Shown: one piece after another, positions 47,425 to 59,661 of the stretch
How the letters are laid out: the number at the start of each line of letters is the position of its first letter
Position numbering within the stretch: the stretch's first letter is position 1
Assembly: GCA_947683425.1 (NCBI GenBank)
Contig: CANTUQ010000058.1
Coordinates: 14,385,501 to 14,449,500, forward strand
Length of the DNA stretch: 64,000 nt
From: Excoecaria cochinchinensis
Taxonomy: Eukaryota > Streptophyta > Magnoliopsida > Malpighiales > Euphorbiaceae
Direction: 5' to 3'
The notes under the pieces: generated by a model
Told to the model about the DNA's origin: nothing
Databases searched by the model: none
The model's input: the letters and a program-made list of their open reading frames with translations, nothing else
Translations under genes and position numbers: made by a program

Positions 47425-50400
47425 TTACTTGTCCACTGTGTCAGGTATAACAGCTTTGCCAAGATAAACCTGTTGCATCTCCTCTCTCCATATCTGCATG
47501 AGCCATGCATCACATTACTTAATTCTGGCTTTACTGAGCCATTTTTCAAAAAAATATGGGGGGGTGAGAGAATATTTATGGCACCCAAAGAAAAGTGCAG
47601 ATGGCACAGGAAGGTGGAATGACAGAACGAGACAGCGGAGGTGAAATGACACTTTCTCTAAAGGCATTGTTACAAAATATAGTTCCCGTAAAACAGCATG
47701 ACACACATAGTCTAAAGGTCACATGAGAGGAAAAAATTCATTTAAAGTATAACAGCTCAACAAATTTTTACTGTACCGTATCGCGAAATTCCAACCGGAT
47801 ATGAGGCACATTTGTCCTGTGAATATCATTTCCATCTGGTCCTCTCTTGTAGTACTCGTTGCCAATCCAGTGTGACTGAAAACACAATTCAGAAGTTCAC
47901 CAAAGAACAAGTCAAGGCAAATATTATTCCTTGAAAAAATGGAAGTACAGCATTATTTGCCAGTGCCAAGGGCAACTTATAATCACATTATTTGCTGGTC
48001 AGCTTTCAGTGACAGGACAAGTTCCAAATGGAAGGAAAACAAAAGAAAGCCCTAAATCAAATCCATAATGTTTGAACTTCACTCAGAATTATGATTTGGC
48101 CAATTTATTTTATTATGACAGTCGGATAAATCAGCAGATGCTTCTCCTATCCCAGTTAATGCTCTGATAAAGGTTGTGAGCACTACCCCAATGTCAACTG
48201 ACAAATGTTCTCCAGTGGTCAAAACAATCAGCCAGTTTTTATACATGCACTTCAAAAATCAACCCATAACTTCTCCTCTCTTGATTTTTTTTTCCATCCC
48301 TTTTTGTGGATCATGAACTTATTTTTATATTGTATAATTTATATTTCATCATTTTATCATAGAAATGGGCAGTAAATGCCAAGGATTGGCAATACTGGCA
48401 AAAAGATACAATTCAAAGTCAGTTACACCCAATCTTCAATTTTGGCATGGCTATGGGAAGGGTTTTTCAAATATAAATATAACTGAGATCGCTACCTTTC
48501 AGAAGATTCTAAATGAAGGTGAGACAAAGATAAAATTGATTATTGATCAAAATTCAAGTTTGTGGGGGATGGGGGGATGCAAAATTATCTGATTTCTTAT
48601 TATTTTGGTTCAGTCCCAAGTGTGATGCTGATAGTACTAATCAACACCATATTTGCCCATATTGCAATTTTTAGCATCCTGGATCAAGCTAGGACAAAGT
48701 AGATACCTTCAAAGCATGTGAGAAACCTGATTGGTAGACCGAATTCCGAGCTATCTCACACAAATCACATGAACTCAACTTCCATACCTGTACGGGAAGA
48801 TTTTTAATACTTTTGACATTAAGAACTGAAGATTTTAAGCTCTAAGGGAGTAAAAGGAGAGCTTACAGAAGCAGCAATGCTATATTCTTCCACCAAAGGT
48901 TCTTTTGTTAGATGGATTTGGAGGGGATCATCTGTCGACAGGGAAACATTAAGGCCACGTAGGAAAAACATAGGAAAGGGGTTACGATGATAGTCCAAAA
49001 ATAAGGAATTGTTGCTCAGAGGAGACATTGCCAGACCAATCTGTTAAAAGACATTCCACAATTTCCAGTTAGATATAATAACAGATAGTAAAAAGGACAA
49101 TTGCCAGTTAGAGATAATAAAGAGGAGAGAGAGAGGAGAAAATATTTACCTGTGCTAAATAGTACAAGTACTGAAGCACTGGAGATTTTCTCAAATTGAT
49201 CCCATGTGCTATGTTTTGAGACGTAAGAAATGTTGCAGCAAGATGGTCAATATCACCAGCCTGATAATTGTAACTAGGTAAATCCCCAAGTCAAACATTT
49301 AGACATTTACATCAAGAGAATGGAACTTCGAATAATACCTCTCCAGAATGTGGTCTAAATTTTATAGTTGTCATGCCCTTTGATTCACGAAGCTGAAAAT
49401 TAAAATAATAATACATGAGTGGACAACATTAAATCAAACAGTAGCATCTAGCATTGATCTCATTCATTGATTAAAAAAATAAATAAATAAAACAGCCAAA
49501 TAAATGATGCCTTTGGCCATTTTTGCAAAAATTGCACTACTTTAATGGGTAAAATTTTGAATTTACTAGTTAGTCTGAAAAATGCAATATTTTCACATAT
49601 GTGGGGAAAAGGCAAAAAATGGCAAGATAGGTGACAACACTTGAAGAAAACTATTCAGACAGATGAGCGGGCCGAATCAACTCAGATAAGCATCCACAAA
49701 CAAATTTTCTAAAGATATGAAGAAGACCTTGTTCAATGTGTATAGGTTGGCATAACAGTAATACGAATAATATGAAAATGCAGGATTGAACACATTGGTC
49801 CATTGAGCTGGGGTAGGCATGTGCTTTGTTGGGCGTCTTTCAGGCTTGCTTTCATCATCAACCAAATCCAATCCAACCACCTGAGAATGCATTGAAAACC
49901 TAAGTTAGGCAATTCAATCAGGCAAGAAAACAAATTTGTTCAGCAGTAGCCCCGTAGTATAATATCAATATCTTTCCCCATATAATTTTGGGAGTGTTGC
50001 AAAATGAAGGAGCAAATAAATAATATTATCTCTGACACCCAAAATACTTTCAGCATCATTATTGTGTAGTTGTGATCATCAAAAACTCCTAGCTCACTTT
50101 TTTCATCCTCTCTTTTAGTTCACATTGATTCCTTGGCAACCATAACAGATGTCAACCAAACTATGCTTCTTGATTGAAATACTGAGCTGATGGGCTATAG
50201 CTTCTTAGTGTTTACAAGTTCAAAAAAAAAAAACATACTAGATCCTCTGTTTTATTCTTTCTTTTTTCCTTTTTTTGGTGGCGTAACATAGGCAAAGCAG
50301 ACATAGGAAAACAAGCAGCAGCAGCAAAATGCATAGTACATGCATCCATGAAGCAAGAAAATTTTTAGATAATTATCCAAATCTGTAAATCAATTTCCTG

Positions 50401-53400
50401 GTTTCACTTGTCTTACTTTTCCATCCTAAGATGCAGTAGCTTTGGAAATTAGGACTGACAGCATATCATCATTGTACATCTGTTACACCCTAAGTGTAAA
50501 AAATAAAAATAAAAAAAGGAGAGAGAGAGAGAAAAGAGATCCAAAACAGAAATTAGCGAACCTGTTTCAGAAAAACATGTAACTGAGGATGTGAATCCGG
50601 GTCCACCGTAACCTCAAAAAGTGGAATGAAGATATTGTCAAGCATGTTTTGGAATGACGTCACAATCCCCATTTCCTTGTACACATTGTACAGTCTTGGT
50701 AGCTGAAAAAGACCAAGAAATTAACAGTAGGAACTCAACAAGGACAAGTGTTTCTTCTGAAAAATGAATAATTGAAAAGGCCAAATAATTGTCCAAAATT
50801 ATAAGAGATGTCTGCATTTCACAGTAAAAAATAATGGTCCCAAAGTGGTCACCGTATTCAACAAACAAATTGAACTAACAAATATCTGACCCTAGAAATA
50901 AAAATAATCACAATTATGTAAAACTCACATAGGATAAATGTAAGATTTCAGAAGCCATACATAATAGTCATACTAATGAGGATCTAACAAACTCCATAAT
51001 ATGGATAAACAAGACCTTGAGTAACACCATAAGGCAGTGCTGATGTATGCTGAGGATATAACATATAACATTGAGATAGCACAGCAAACTTCTTTAAGGG
51101 GAGTTTAAATAGATCAATATTTGTACCTGAATTAACCAAACGACATTCTCACTGTACAATTCATTATTCACAATCCAGCTAGCCATTTGATCCCATTCAC
51201 TTTGCTTCCGACCATATATTGATATTCTATATTCAGCCATCTGCAGCCACAAAGTTATGTATTGCTCATAAACAATCTCCTTCAGGCCGTTCCACAAATA
51301 AAAGAGAGACATGTGAGTCAAAGCATAGTATACATGAGAGTCAAAGCATAGAGTAGATGACAAAGACCTTTCCATTGCAGAATACTACTACTAGTCTAAG
51401 TTCCAACAGTTAATAAAACAGGATCCTTTCACATACACGGAAAAAATAGGAAGGCTCTTAAGAAATCTCCTCCAGTTGAGTAATTCAGACTATGCAGTTA
51501 AGATACAACAGTTGACAATGTTCATAAACAAAGGCACAGAAATGCAAATGGACTATATTAACAAGTGGCAAAACATATCAATAACACATATTTCAAAATT
51601 TCTCAAGACTCAGCTTGTTTGATGCCCTAAGGCTAATGAAGACTGATACAAAAAACTGTCCCTAAAGGAAAGGTGGAAGCCAAACACGCTAACATAACAA
51701 ACTACTGGACTATATCAGCTACCTTCTCCTTGGAGATCAGATCAAGTTTAGAGTGTGAGACATGAATTAACAACAGCAAGCTCTCAAATTTACTATCATA
51801 TGCTCAATAGATCCATAACTTTGTGCCAATCAAAATATAATAAGAATGCGAATGAGAACAGTGGCAAAAAAAAAAAAAAAAAGGACAAGAAAAAAGAAAA
51901 AGAATAATAAGAACCATGTAAAGACTGTAACGGCTTAGTCATGGAAAGTCCTTCAACAGATGCGAAGGGAAAGAAACAAAGAACTCAAGATTCTACAATC
52001 TATGCAAGTGCAAATATTCACTTGGAAATCCAAGATTACATGCTAAGCAAAACAAAATCCATATATTCATAAAATTTATCTATAAATAGGGAAAGAGGAA
52101 GCACCTGATATTTACTTGCAGCAAGATCAGTGAACACTTGTTTAGTTAACTCAGCCAGGAAACGACCTGCTCATCCATGAAAAGGATAAGATGATACTGG
52201 TTAAAATAGAATCTAACTAGCATATCATATTAACCCCCCAAAAAATAAATTGAACTGAAGGGAAGCAAAAAAAAGGTAAGGAAAAATAAAAGCAAAATAC
52301 TTAAAACATTTTAGCACCCAAAATATCAACCACCAACCTATCCCTGATCCACCCCACAACATCCAACTAAATGAGCAGTAATCCAGTGTGCGAGCACATC
52401 TGGACCTGCCTATCTGACGGCCTAGATGCGCGCAAACCACATCACATCCCAAAAAACCAAAAATAAAAAAGCGATATTAATTAAAAAAAAATGAAAAGAA
52501 TTGGAAGAAATCATTAACTTTGAGGTTGACTTCAGCATCTGACCTGGGGGCATACCTAATAAAGAAACAAGGTATACCTTGAATAAGATTATCCTGCTTA
52601 AGGAAAATCTCCCTGAGCCTACTCTGTCCACAAGGATTGTACTTAAGATTGAACTTATCAAAACGATGAAAGGTGCTCTTATCGGCATGAACATCCAAAA
52701 GATCAACATTTAGGTCATACCTGTCAGGAAAAAATTTTAGTATTAAATTCTGCTTATGGCATATATATAATGAAAAAATTATTTACCAAGTGAACTACAG
52801 CAGCTCAACACTTACCCAGTCAAATCTAAGCTCTCAAACACTTCCTTCAAAGTCAAGTATGTCCCATCCCGAAATATCACAACCTGAAAAGTGCCACATG
52901 AAGTTCAAGAATTCCATTGTTTATTTTGCTGTGCATACATCTCTCAAAATAAATATAAATGTATAAACAATATCATATCATATAAAATTGTTTATTCTGC
53001 TGTGCATGCAAGTCAAATCAATTTGAATATGAATTCAATCAGCAAAAAAAATTAGTTATGCTCAAAAACTACCTAATCAACCAAAATTCAACATTTTACC
53101 TCATCGGGCTCTTTCCTCAACTTCGACTTGATGAACCTTAAAAGATGCTTCTGGTTCATACATGCTGAATGATGTACATGTGTATCAACTTTCCGGACAT
53201 TATAAAAGTCACGATGTGGAGCACTTTTCTGAGCAAGAAACTCCCTATCCGCATTAAGCATCAAATGAAGGTTGAATTTCTGGAAAGCATTCAAATAGGC
53301 ATATGATGTCAGGGGTCAAATATTGATCCACTACAAACAAGCTTGCATTTTAACACATCAGCTAAAAAGCGCAGGGACATATACTTGTTCTAGAAGATTC

Positions 53401-54510
53401 AATCGATGATGGCATAAAGTTCTGATATTCCCAGCAGCAATAACTCTGAGTATGTGATGCAAATCAGTGAAGAAGGTCGTTGCATCAGCAACAGGAAAGA
53501 GCTCTTCTTTAGCTGTAACAAAGAAGATTAAATAGTATAAAAGGAAAAATTAGGTTAAAATCCCAACTAGAGACATTCCATGAATCACAATAAGAAAAAA
53601 AATTGAAAGGTAAAAAGCATTTGCAGGTCCCTAAACTATAACATTCTTTTTCTATTTCCTTCAACTTTTATTGTGTTATATTGACTATTGAGTCCAAAAA
53701 CTTTGATTTCAGTATGCATTGGGTCCAATCTTAACAAATTCAGTAAAATAATAGTACTATTTTAGAGCATATTGAGTCCCTGAATTGTCATTTTTTGTTC
53801 TGCTAAGTTCATCTGGGCCCAATCTGTATCAAAATAAATGTTTAAGGACCATATATAACACAATAGAAGTCGAGAAGCTCAATATGAAAAACCTAAAGAT
53901 GTTTTTTCCAAACTAAAACTTACAATCTTTGTTTGGATACACATGAATAACCCCATCTTGCATCTCAAAATAATGCTGTAGAAAAAGTTGAATTTGGTTA
54001 TGAACAAAAACAAGCAATAAGTATAAAGTTTAGTAACAGATGCAGGGTTGAATCAAATACATAGACTCACATCAGACTTTCCTTCTGGAACATAGAAAAA
54101 TGGATCTGGATTAGGCTTTGGTGTCCCAGGGTCAGAAATAACTTCCTTCTCCCATGGAGCAATTGCTTCCTTGAAAACATATCTTTTTCGCATTTCTAGG
54201 CATTCTTGAAGTACTATATAGGCTTCTATTTCATCAGGAGATGGTACCTCTGTCCAATAAAACGTGGGAATAAGAAAAAGGGAAAAAGATCAAATAAAAG
54301 TTCTAAACCATACATACAAAAAGGAAAAAGGCCCAAATCTTAATCTCCAATTGAGCACTGAAGACCTATTTACACTTCTCGTGAATTTACAAGAAAGAAA
54401 CTTCAACAAGAAAACAGATTTACCAAAAATAAACTACGGGAAAAAAGAAAAAAAAAACAATAATCATTTTATGAGGGTAGGACAAGGTTGAAAATTGTTC
54501 TTGCTGATTG

Positions 54511-54570
<60 letters not shown>

Positions 54571-56224
54571 CACAGAAACAGTAACCTTGTCATAGTTGGA
54601 CTTTCTATTTATGTTGCTTAAATTAATTATCTTACATTAGATATATAAAATTGCGTAACAATGAACAATCATAAGACAGCAGAAGACAGTGATACCTTTA
54701 GGAGTAATTTTAAGCTTTGCAAAAGTTTCCTGTTCTGGCTCTTTCCTTAGAATGTCAGCTGCAATTGGATCAGGCTGAACACCATGCAAGTCACCAGATA
54801 CACTATGTGATCGAATCATGCTAGAAGCAGGTAGAGGCAATTGCTCTCCATTGGCAATGGAATTAATGTGTTCAGGTCCCTGCACAAGACAGGTTCAAAA
54901 GTAATCCTAATTGAGAATCACAGAATCTCTAAGCGACAGCAAATTTTGCCAAACTGATCAACATTTTTGCATGTGCATATGTGAGTATGCAAGGGAGATA
55001 TTCATTGATTAAGAATAGGGTTGTTCACTGTGCAGAGTAAGAAATGTGTAGCATAAGCACATGATAAACTTACAGCAGTTCCATTAGTATGCAGATATGT
55101 AGTGTCAAGCTTAGAACTGTCAGTCATATTATCTTCTTCATCTGATCCTTCCACACTTTCAAAGGCACTAGCACCCGCAACAGGAGATTTTGGGGAAGTT
55201 GGTCTAATCAGGCTTCCGCTTCTCTTAGGATGGCCAGCAGCTTTTCCTGATAATCAAATCATTTAATCAGCACAACAAAATCACAATTGCCCTTATTTAA
55301 AAGAAAATGAAGGGAACAATGAATACAATCCCAGGCCCTGTAGAGTCAAGAGCCATTAAGCTAGAGCCATGCCCTTCTCCCAGGTGACGACCAAATGGCG
55401 TTCCAAATAGGTGCAACTGCTAACAAGTTTATTTTTTTCGTGGAAAAAGTCCATTTCGGAATAGAGAGCCATTATGGACATCATGAGAATCTCCGGCTGA
55501 TAAACTGGGACTAATCCTAGCTTTTTATTGCTAAATGCCTTAACAAAGAATGCTAATTTTACCCTGGGAACATCATAAAAAATAAAAATGATTCGCCATG
55601 TTCTACCTGTTTTCCTTTTAGATTGAAAGTTGCTTCAAGTTTTGGGGGCTCAAACGAATAAAATTAGCTTCTCCAAGAAACGAAAACAAAATGAAAGCCT
55701 TGGACTTTGCAAATTGGAACACAATACTACAGAAATTGGAGTCAATAAATATACCTAGAATCATCCCTCTATATATTTAGTGCACATTTAAAATAAATTT
55801 AATAGCCATCAATTCAAGCCGAGTTTTATCACTCCGGCAAGAAGTCCAACAAGGTCATACCTTCAGGCAGCGCGTGAAGCCGAGGCAATCCAGGCGGAAT
55901 CCCATCGACATGCAGGGGACCATTCCGCTTATCCTCAGCATCCACTCCTCCACTGCCAGAGGAAATGACAGTGACATCCGGCAGCGACGCCGAGCCACGG
56001 CGGTAATATCCGTTGCCCTTCTTCCTGGAATGGCTCCGGCGCTTCTTCAAATGCTGAGGCGAGTCTCCGTCAGAGTTATCGTTCCTCTCTCGTTCTCTCT
56101 CCACCGTCTTGGCAAACTCCAACAACTGATTCAGGGTTTTCCGGTGCATATAATACGCCGATACAGCCACCATGGAAGCTCCAACGAGGGCCGCCATGGC
56201 TAGATGCACCGCGTAAGTATCCAT
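47425..56224 (-). CDS. FAC1: AMP deaminase, FAC1 type, 19 exons
   Basis: Exons, 5' to 3': 55861-56224, 55074-55246, 54696-54879, 54071-54249, 53924-53975, 53385-53512, 53100-53279, 52816-52883, 52578-52720, 52105-52166, 51127-51240, 50562-50702, 49728-49880, 49339-49392, 49150-49260, 48867-49040, 48707-48787, 47777-47875, 47425-47493. All boundaries are GT-AG and in phase, giving 842 aa, close to the Arabidopsis protein. AMP deaminase converts AMP to IMP and ammonia in purine salvage and energy balance. Seen: an N-terminal membrane helix (AVHLAMAALVGASMVAVSAYY), a basic Ser-rich linker, PTSPKSP and ESVEGSDEED sites that look phosphorylatable, the metal-binding KVDTHVHHSACMNQKHLL (His about 394 and 396), and the signature SLSTDDPLQIH with the metal-ligand Asp (about 735-743). 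The Arabidopsis gene is essential for embryo development. The gene appears intact. Confidence 0.95.
54512..54570. repeat. Compound (TA)n(GA)n microsatellite in AMP deaminase intron 3
   Basis: About fifteen TA units followed by about fourteen GA units, well away from both splice sites of the intron. Confidence 0.95.
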
Positions 56225-56697
56225 AACTCTCTGAAAAATCTCTCTTCGTATAAGAATACTATACGGTAGCCTGGTGCGACAGAAGACAGAGAGAGAGTAG
56301 AAGTTATTCTTGGTTGAGTGGAAGTAACTGAGAACCCCAAACAGTAGCGCAAACGAGGGAAATTCTCAGTGAGCTGAGTTTTATTCTTCACGACTGCGGT
56401 TTTTGGCGATATTTATAGCCTAAAACTCTGAAGAGCACATATTCCACTTTCTCTCACTTTCTTTTTTCACTTTTAACATCTGATGACTTTTATAATATTT
56501 TTAATATATTAATTTAAATTAAATATAAAGGATAACGTTCTTAAAATTAAATTTCAAAATTTCAAAGACTGTATGGGAAATATGCTTAATTTAATTTATG
56601 TATATCATATTTATTAGAATGATATTGGTTTTTTTTTTAAAAAAAATTAATTTAAAAATATACGTTTAACGTATCAGTTCAAAAGCATACGACGCAC
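56225..56697 (-). promoter_or_regulatory. AMP deaminase 5' UTR and promoter region
   Basis: The leader is CT-rich on the coding strand (CTCTCTCTGTC near 56290). ATATTTATAG at about 56408-56417 reads CTATAAATAT on the minus strand, a good candidate TATA box roughly 190 bases before the ATG. Confidence 0.55.
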
Positions 56698-56705
56698 CGT
56701 ATCAC

Positions 56706-57518
56706 CATAGTTATTAAAATCGGACAGGACCAGTCGGTTGAACCACGGACCGGACTGAAAATCTGTTGGTTTGACTATATAAAACCGGATTTAAAAAAAT
56801 CGGCCAGAACCGGGAGAAACCGAAAAAAAACCGGATTGAAATAAAAAATTATTTTTTAAAAAACACAAATTATTTTTAAAACACCCTAAAACTCAAATTA
56901 TTTTTTAAAACACATTATTTATGAAAAAAATCACTCAATTCATCTTCTTCCATCTAAATAATATTTTTTCTCTTTTTAGGTAATAGACTGTATAATTGAA
57001 ATAGAAATTCATAATTCTAATAAAAATGTATTGTACATAAAAAAAATTTATGAAAAATAAAAAACATATATTTCTGCTAATGACATAATCGAAATAAAAA
57101 AAAATTAAAAAAAAAAAAAGAAAACCTCCAAATTTAAAAAAATAAAACAAAATATTATTTTTAAAATACACCCTTTATAAAAAAAAAAAGTCCAATGAAA
57201 ATGATAATGATAATGAGTGATAAAAATGATTTTTTTTAAATATATATAATATAAAATGAATTTATTTGAATATTTAAAACTTATGTTTGATGAATATTTA
57301 ATATATTTTGTAACTTATTATTAGTATATTTGTGGCATATATTAAATGTTTTGATAGATTTTATTTTTGTTTGAGTAGTGTTTATATAGTAATATTTATA
57401 AAAAAATTATACTAATTAATAATATTTTAAAAAATAGAAAAAAATCCGGTTGAACCCGATCGAACCACGAACCCTCAGTTTTACCGATTTTTTATCCGGT
57501 CCGATTTCAATAACATTA
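56706..57518. mobile_element. Non-autonomous TIR element, hAT-like, 0.81 kb
   Basis: The left end ATAGTTATTAAAATCGGAC and the inverted right end TAATGTTATTGAAATCGGAC match well. Flanking octamers are CGTATCAC (56698-56705) and CTTATCAC (57519-57526), an 8-bp duplication with one mismatch. Both ends carry CCGGT/ACCGG and GGTTGAACC or GGTTCGTGG blocks. The middle is AT-rich and non-coding. It is a different family from the GGTTAACCGA elements. Confidence 0.65.
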
Positions 57519-57526
57519 CTTATCAC

Positions 57527-58485
57527 GAGCATTAAAAAGATCATTAAAAGAAAATAAGTATTACCCGTATTTCCAAAAGGTGGCAAGTGAAGTGGAAGTG
57601 CCACTGTTATGTACTTTTTCCCACTCTATAGTATTATCTATGGGAAGTTTTAAAGTTAGGTAACATCTGCTTGAGATGTCCATGGGTCTTGCTTCAAACA
57701 AAAGAAACAAATTTTACTGCTTTGGCCTGTTATTACGGTAATTTCAAGTTTTACTAGAAAAGCAATCTATTTAACATAAAATATTTAATGTATGAATTTC
57801 AAGTTTTAGCTTCTTCTCTAGTAACTATTGATACTCGTATTAAAAGAAGTGCATGCTTTAAAGTTTTCACGTTTATATAAAATATTTAATGTATGAATTG
57901 TATCTTACACTAATACTGAGATTATGTTAGTCTTCATTCTTCAATATAAAATTGAATCTAAAACAATAGATTAAAGAGCAAAAGCAGCAGGTCTTGGCTC
58001 TATCTATCTAACATGTTTTGTCCTTATTATAAATCATGTTTTATTATTAAAAGGATTAGTATAAATTATATATATTATAGTAGTAGAGCGATAAATTAAA
58101 AAGAAGGGATACGTGTGGGGGCTTGGGGGTGGGGGGAGTAGGAAATTCGTGTAAAGAGAGGGGTGGATGATGAGTCCTTTTCATTATTCCTCTCTATGTG
58201 TCCAAATGTGTTCATAATATGCTTATACACACATGTTAAAAAATGCACTTAAAATAAATTAAAAGAGTCACTATTATAATTTAAGTATATATATTGAAGA
58301 AATTTCTAAAAGTAAAGGCGTGCATATGCACACCTTCAACATGTAAATGCTATAAGGGTTGGATATTAACTCAATGTCTAAGCTTAACTATCACTTAATG
58401 GGGTTTATTTTTAGTTTGGTGTGAAAATGGAAAATAATAGGGAGAGTGGTGCCACAGTAAACATATTTGGAAAATAGGTGTGCCA
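57527..58485. other. Gene-free stretch left of the hairpin array
   Basis: AT-rich with a G-rich patch at 58115-58140. The left terminus of the MULE/PMD unit may lie in the last few hundred bases, but I could not recognise it. Confidence 0.4.
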
Positions 58486-58856
58486 AAAAACGGCAAGCAT
58501 TTTTGCCGTTTTTCGAATTGGAGGGGCCCATGGGGATTGGCGGATATTGTGCCAGAAAACGGCACCAAAATTTGCCGTTTTCTGACAGGATGCTTTTTAT
58601 TTTCTTAATTTTCCAGGCGCAAAACGGCACCGTTTTGCGCCTGGAGAGAGGCGTCAGAAAATGGCAATAAATATTGCCGTTTTCTAACTTATTCAAACGG
58701 ACAGACAGAAAACGGCACATTGCAGTGACGTTTTCTGCCTGTCAGAAAACGGCACATGAATGTGCCGTTTTCTGTCATGATTCCCTGCAGCGCACAGTGA
58801 GAACTTACTGTGCGCTGCACCATATCAGACCCGTGAAGGGATGCTTCACGGGTCTG
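58486..58856. repeat. Run of eight back-to-back inverted repeats (hairpin array)
   Basis: Arms, left and right: 58486-58496/58503-58513; 58553-58564/58573-58584; 58613-58627/58630-58644; 58656-58669/58072+600 (i.e. 58672-58685); 58701-58718/58725-58742; 58743-58757/58760-58774; 58787-58798/58807-58818; 58826-58838/58844-58856. The first six share the core AAAACGGCA...TGCCGTTTT, four of them as CAGAAAACGGCA or close to it. The last two have unrelated stems (GCAGCGCACAGT and CAGACCCGTGAAG). Five pairs are perfect over 12-15 bp, and loops are only 2-9 bases. The array is GC-richer than its surroundings and ends about 60 bases before a TATA box of the MULE transposase gene. It could be a set of transposase-binding sites, a cruciform-forming element or a source of hairpin RNA. 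Confidence 0.9.
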
Positions 58857-58891
58857 TAAAATTTAATAATGGATCTGTAAAATTTAATAAT
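58851..58891. repeat. Short tandem duplication, two units of about 20 bp
   Basis: GGTCTGTAAAATTTAATAAT is followed directly by GGATCTGTAAAATTTAATAAT. It overlaps the end of the last hairpin. Confidence 0.9.
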
Positions 58892-58916
58892 GTAGTTGAA
58901 TTCTCCCTCCTATCTT

Positions 58917-58923
58917 TATAAAT
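58917..58923 (+). promoter_or_regulatory. Likely TATA box of the MULE transposase gene
   Basis: TATAAAT in a C/T-rich setting. Transcription from here would give a leader with an intron (donor AAAAAAG|GTATGT at 59091, acceptor TGTAG at 59651), with the ATG 10 bases after the acceptor. Confidence 0.55.
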
Positions 58924-59661
58924 GCACTCTTCCTATTTGTTTTATTTTTTTACTTTCAATTGCATAAGCAGTTTTCTTATATTTACTGTGCGTAGTTTCT
59001 CTTATCCTTTACAGATTTATTTCATCTTCATTTCGTTTTAATATTTGAAATAACTGAGGCGTTAGTGCTGCGGTGAAGAAAAGAAAAAAGGTATGTTTTT
59101 TTTGAATAAATCATATAATAATAATAATAATATTAATAATATTTGAGTGCATGCTTAATATTTTTATTGTCATATTTTAATCACTGGTATAAGAAAAGCT
59201 GTATTAAAGGTACAAATATAATTTTAACAGTTTAATTTTTTTTTATGTGTGATATAAATTATGTATGAATGGATTATAATAGTTATCGATTATATATTAT
59301 TGTTTAGTCAATTGAATAAATTTGTAGTTGTCAATATGCGAATTGGATAAGGGATGAAATCGCTATTTTTTTGCCATATTTAAGTAGCATGTGTTAAGTT
59401 ATAAACATAATTTGAATAGGATATGAAAGTTATCGATTATATATTATTGTATAGTTAATTGAATAAATTTATAATCGTGATATATATTGTTGTAAAGTTT
59501 TGGGATAAAATTATTAGATGATTTAGATTAAATAAATTTAGTTGCATGAAATAATTTAATTTACGAGGGAAATGAAAATATGTGTAGTATGTAAACAACG
59601 ATGAGATTAAAATTATTGATTAATTGTAAAATGTCATTACATTAAATGTAGGAGGACGAAA

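Noticed and set aside
55874..56203. 109-aa plus-strand ORF
   Set aside because: Antisense shadow of AMP deaminase exon 1.
58391..58720. Open frames on both strands across the hairpin array, with repeated peptide pieces such as CRFLA and CAKKRQ
   Set aside because: The peptide repeats are a by-product of the palindromic DNA; both strands are open for the same reason, and no start or domain supports translation.
58486..58856. CRISPR array
   Set aside because: This is plant nuclear DNA; repeats are palindromes of varying sequence with no constant spacer length and no cas genes.
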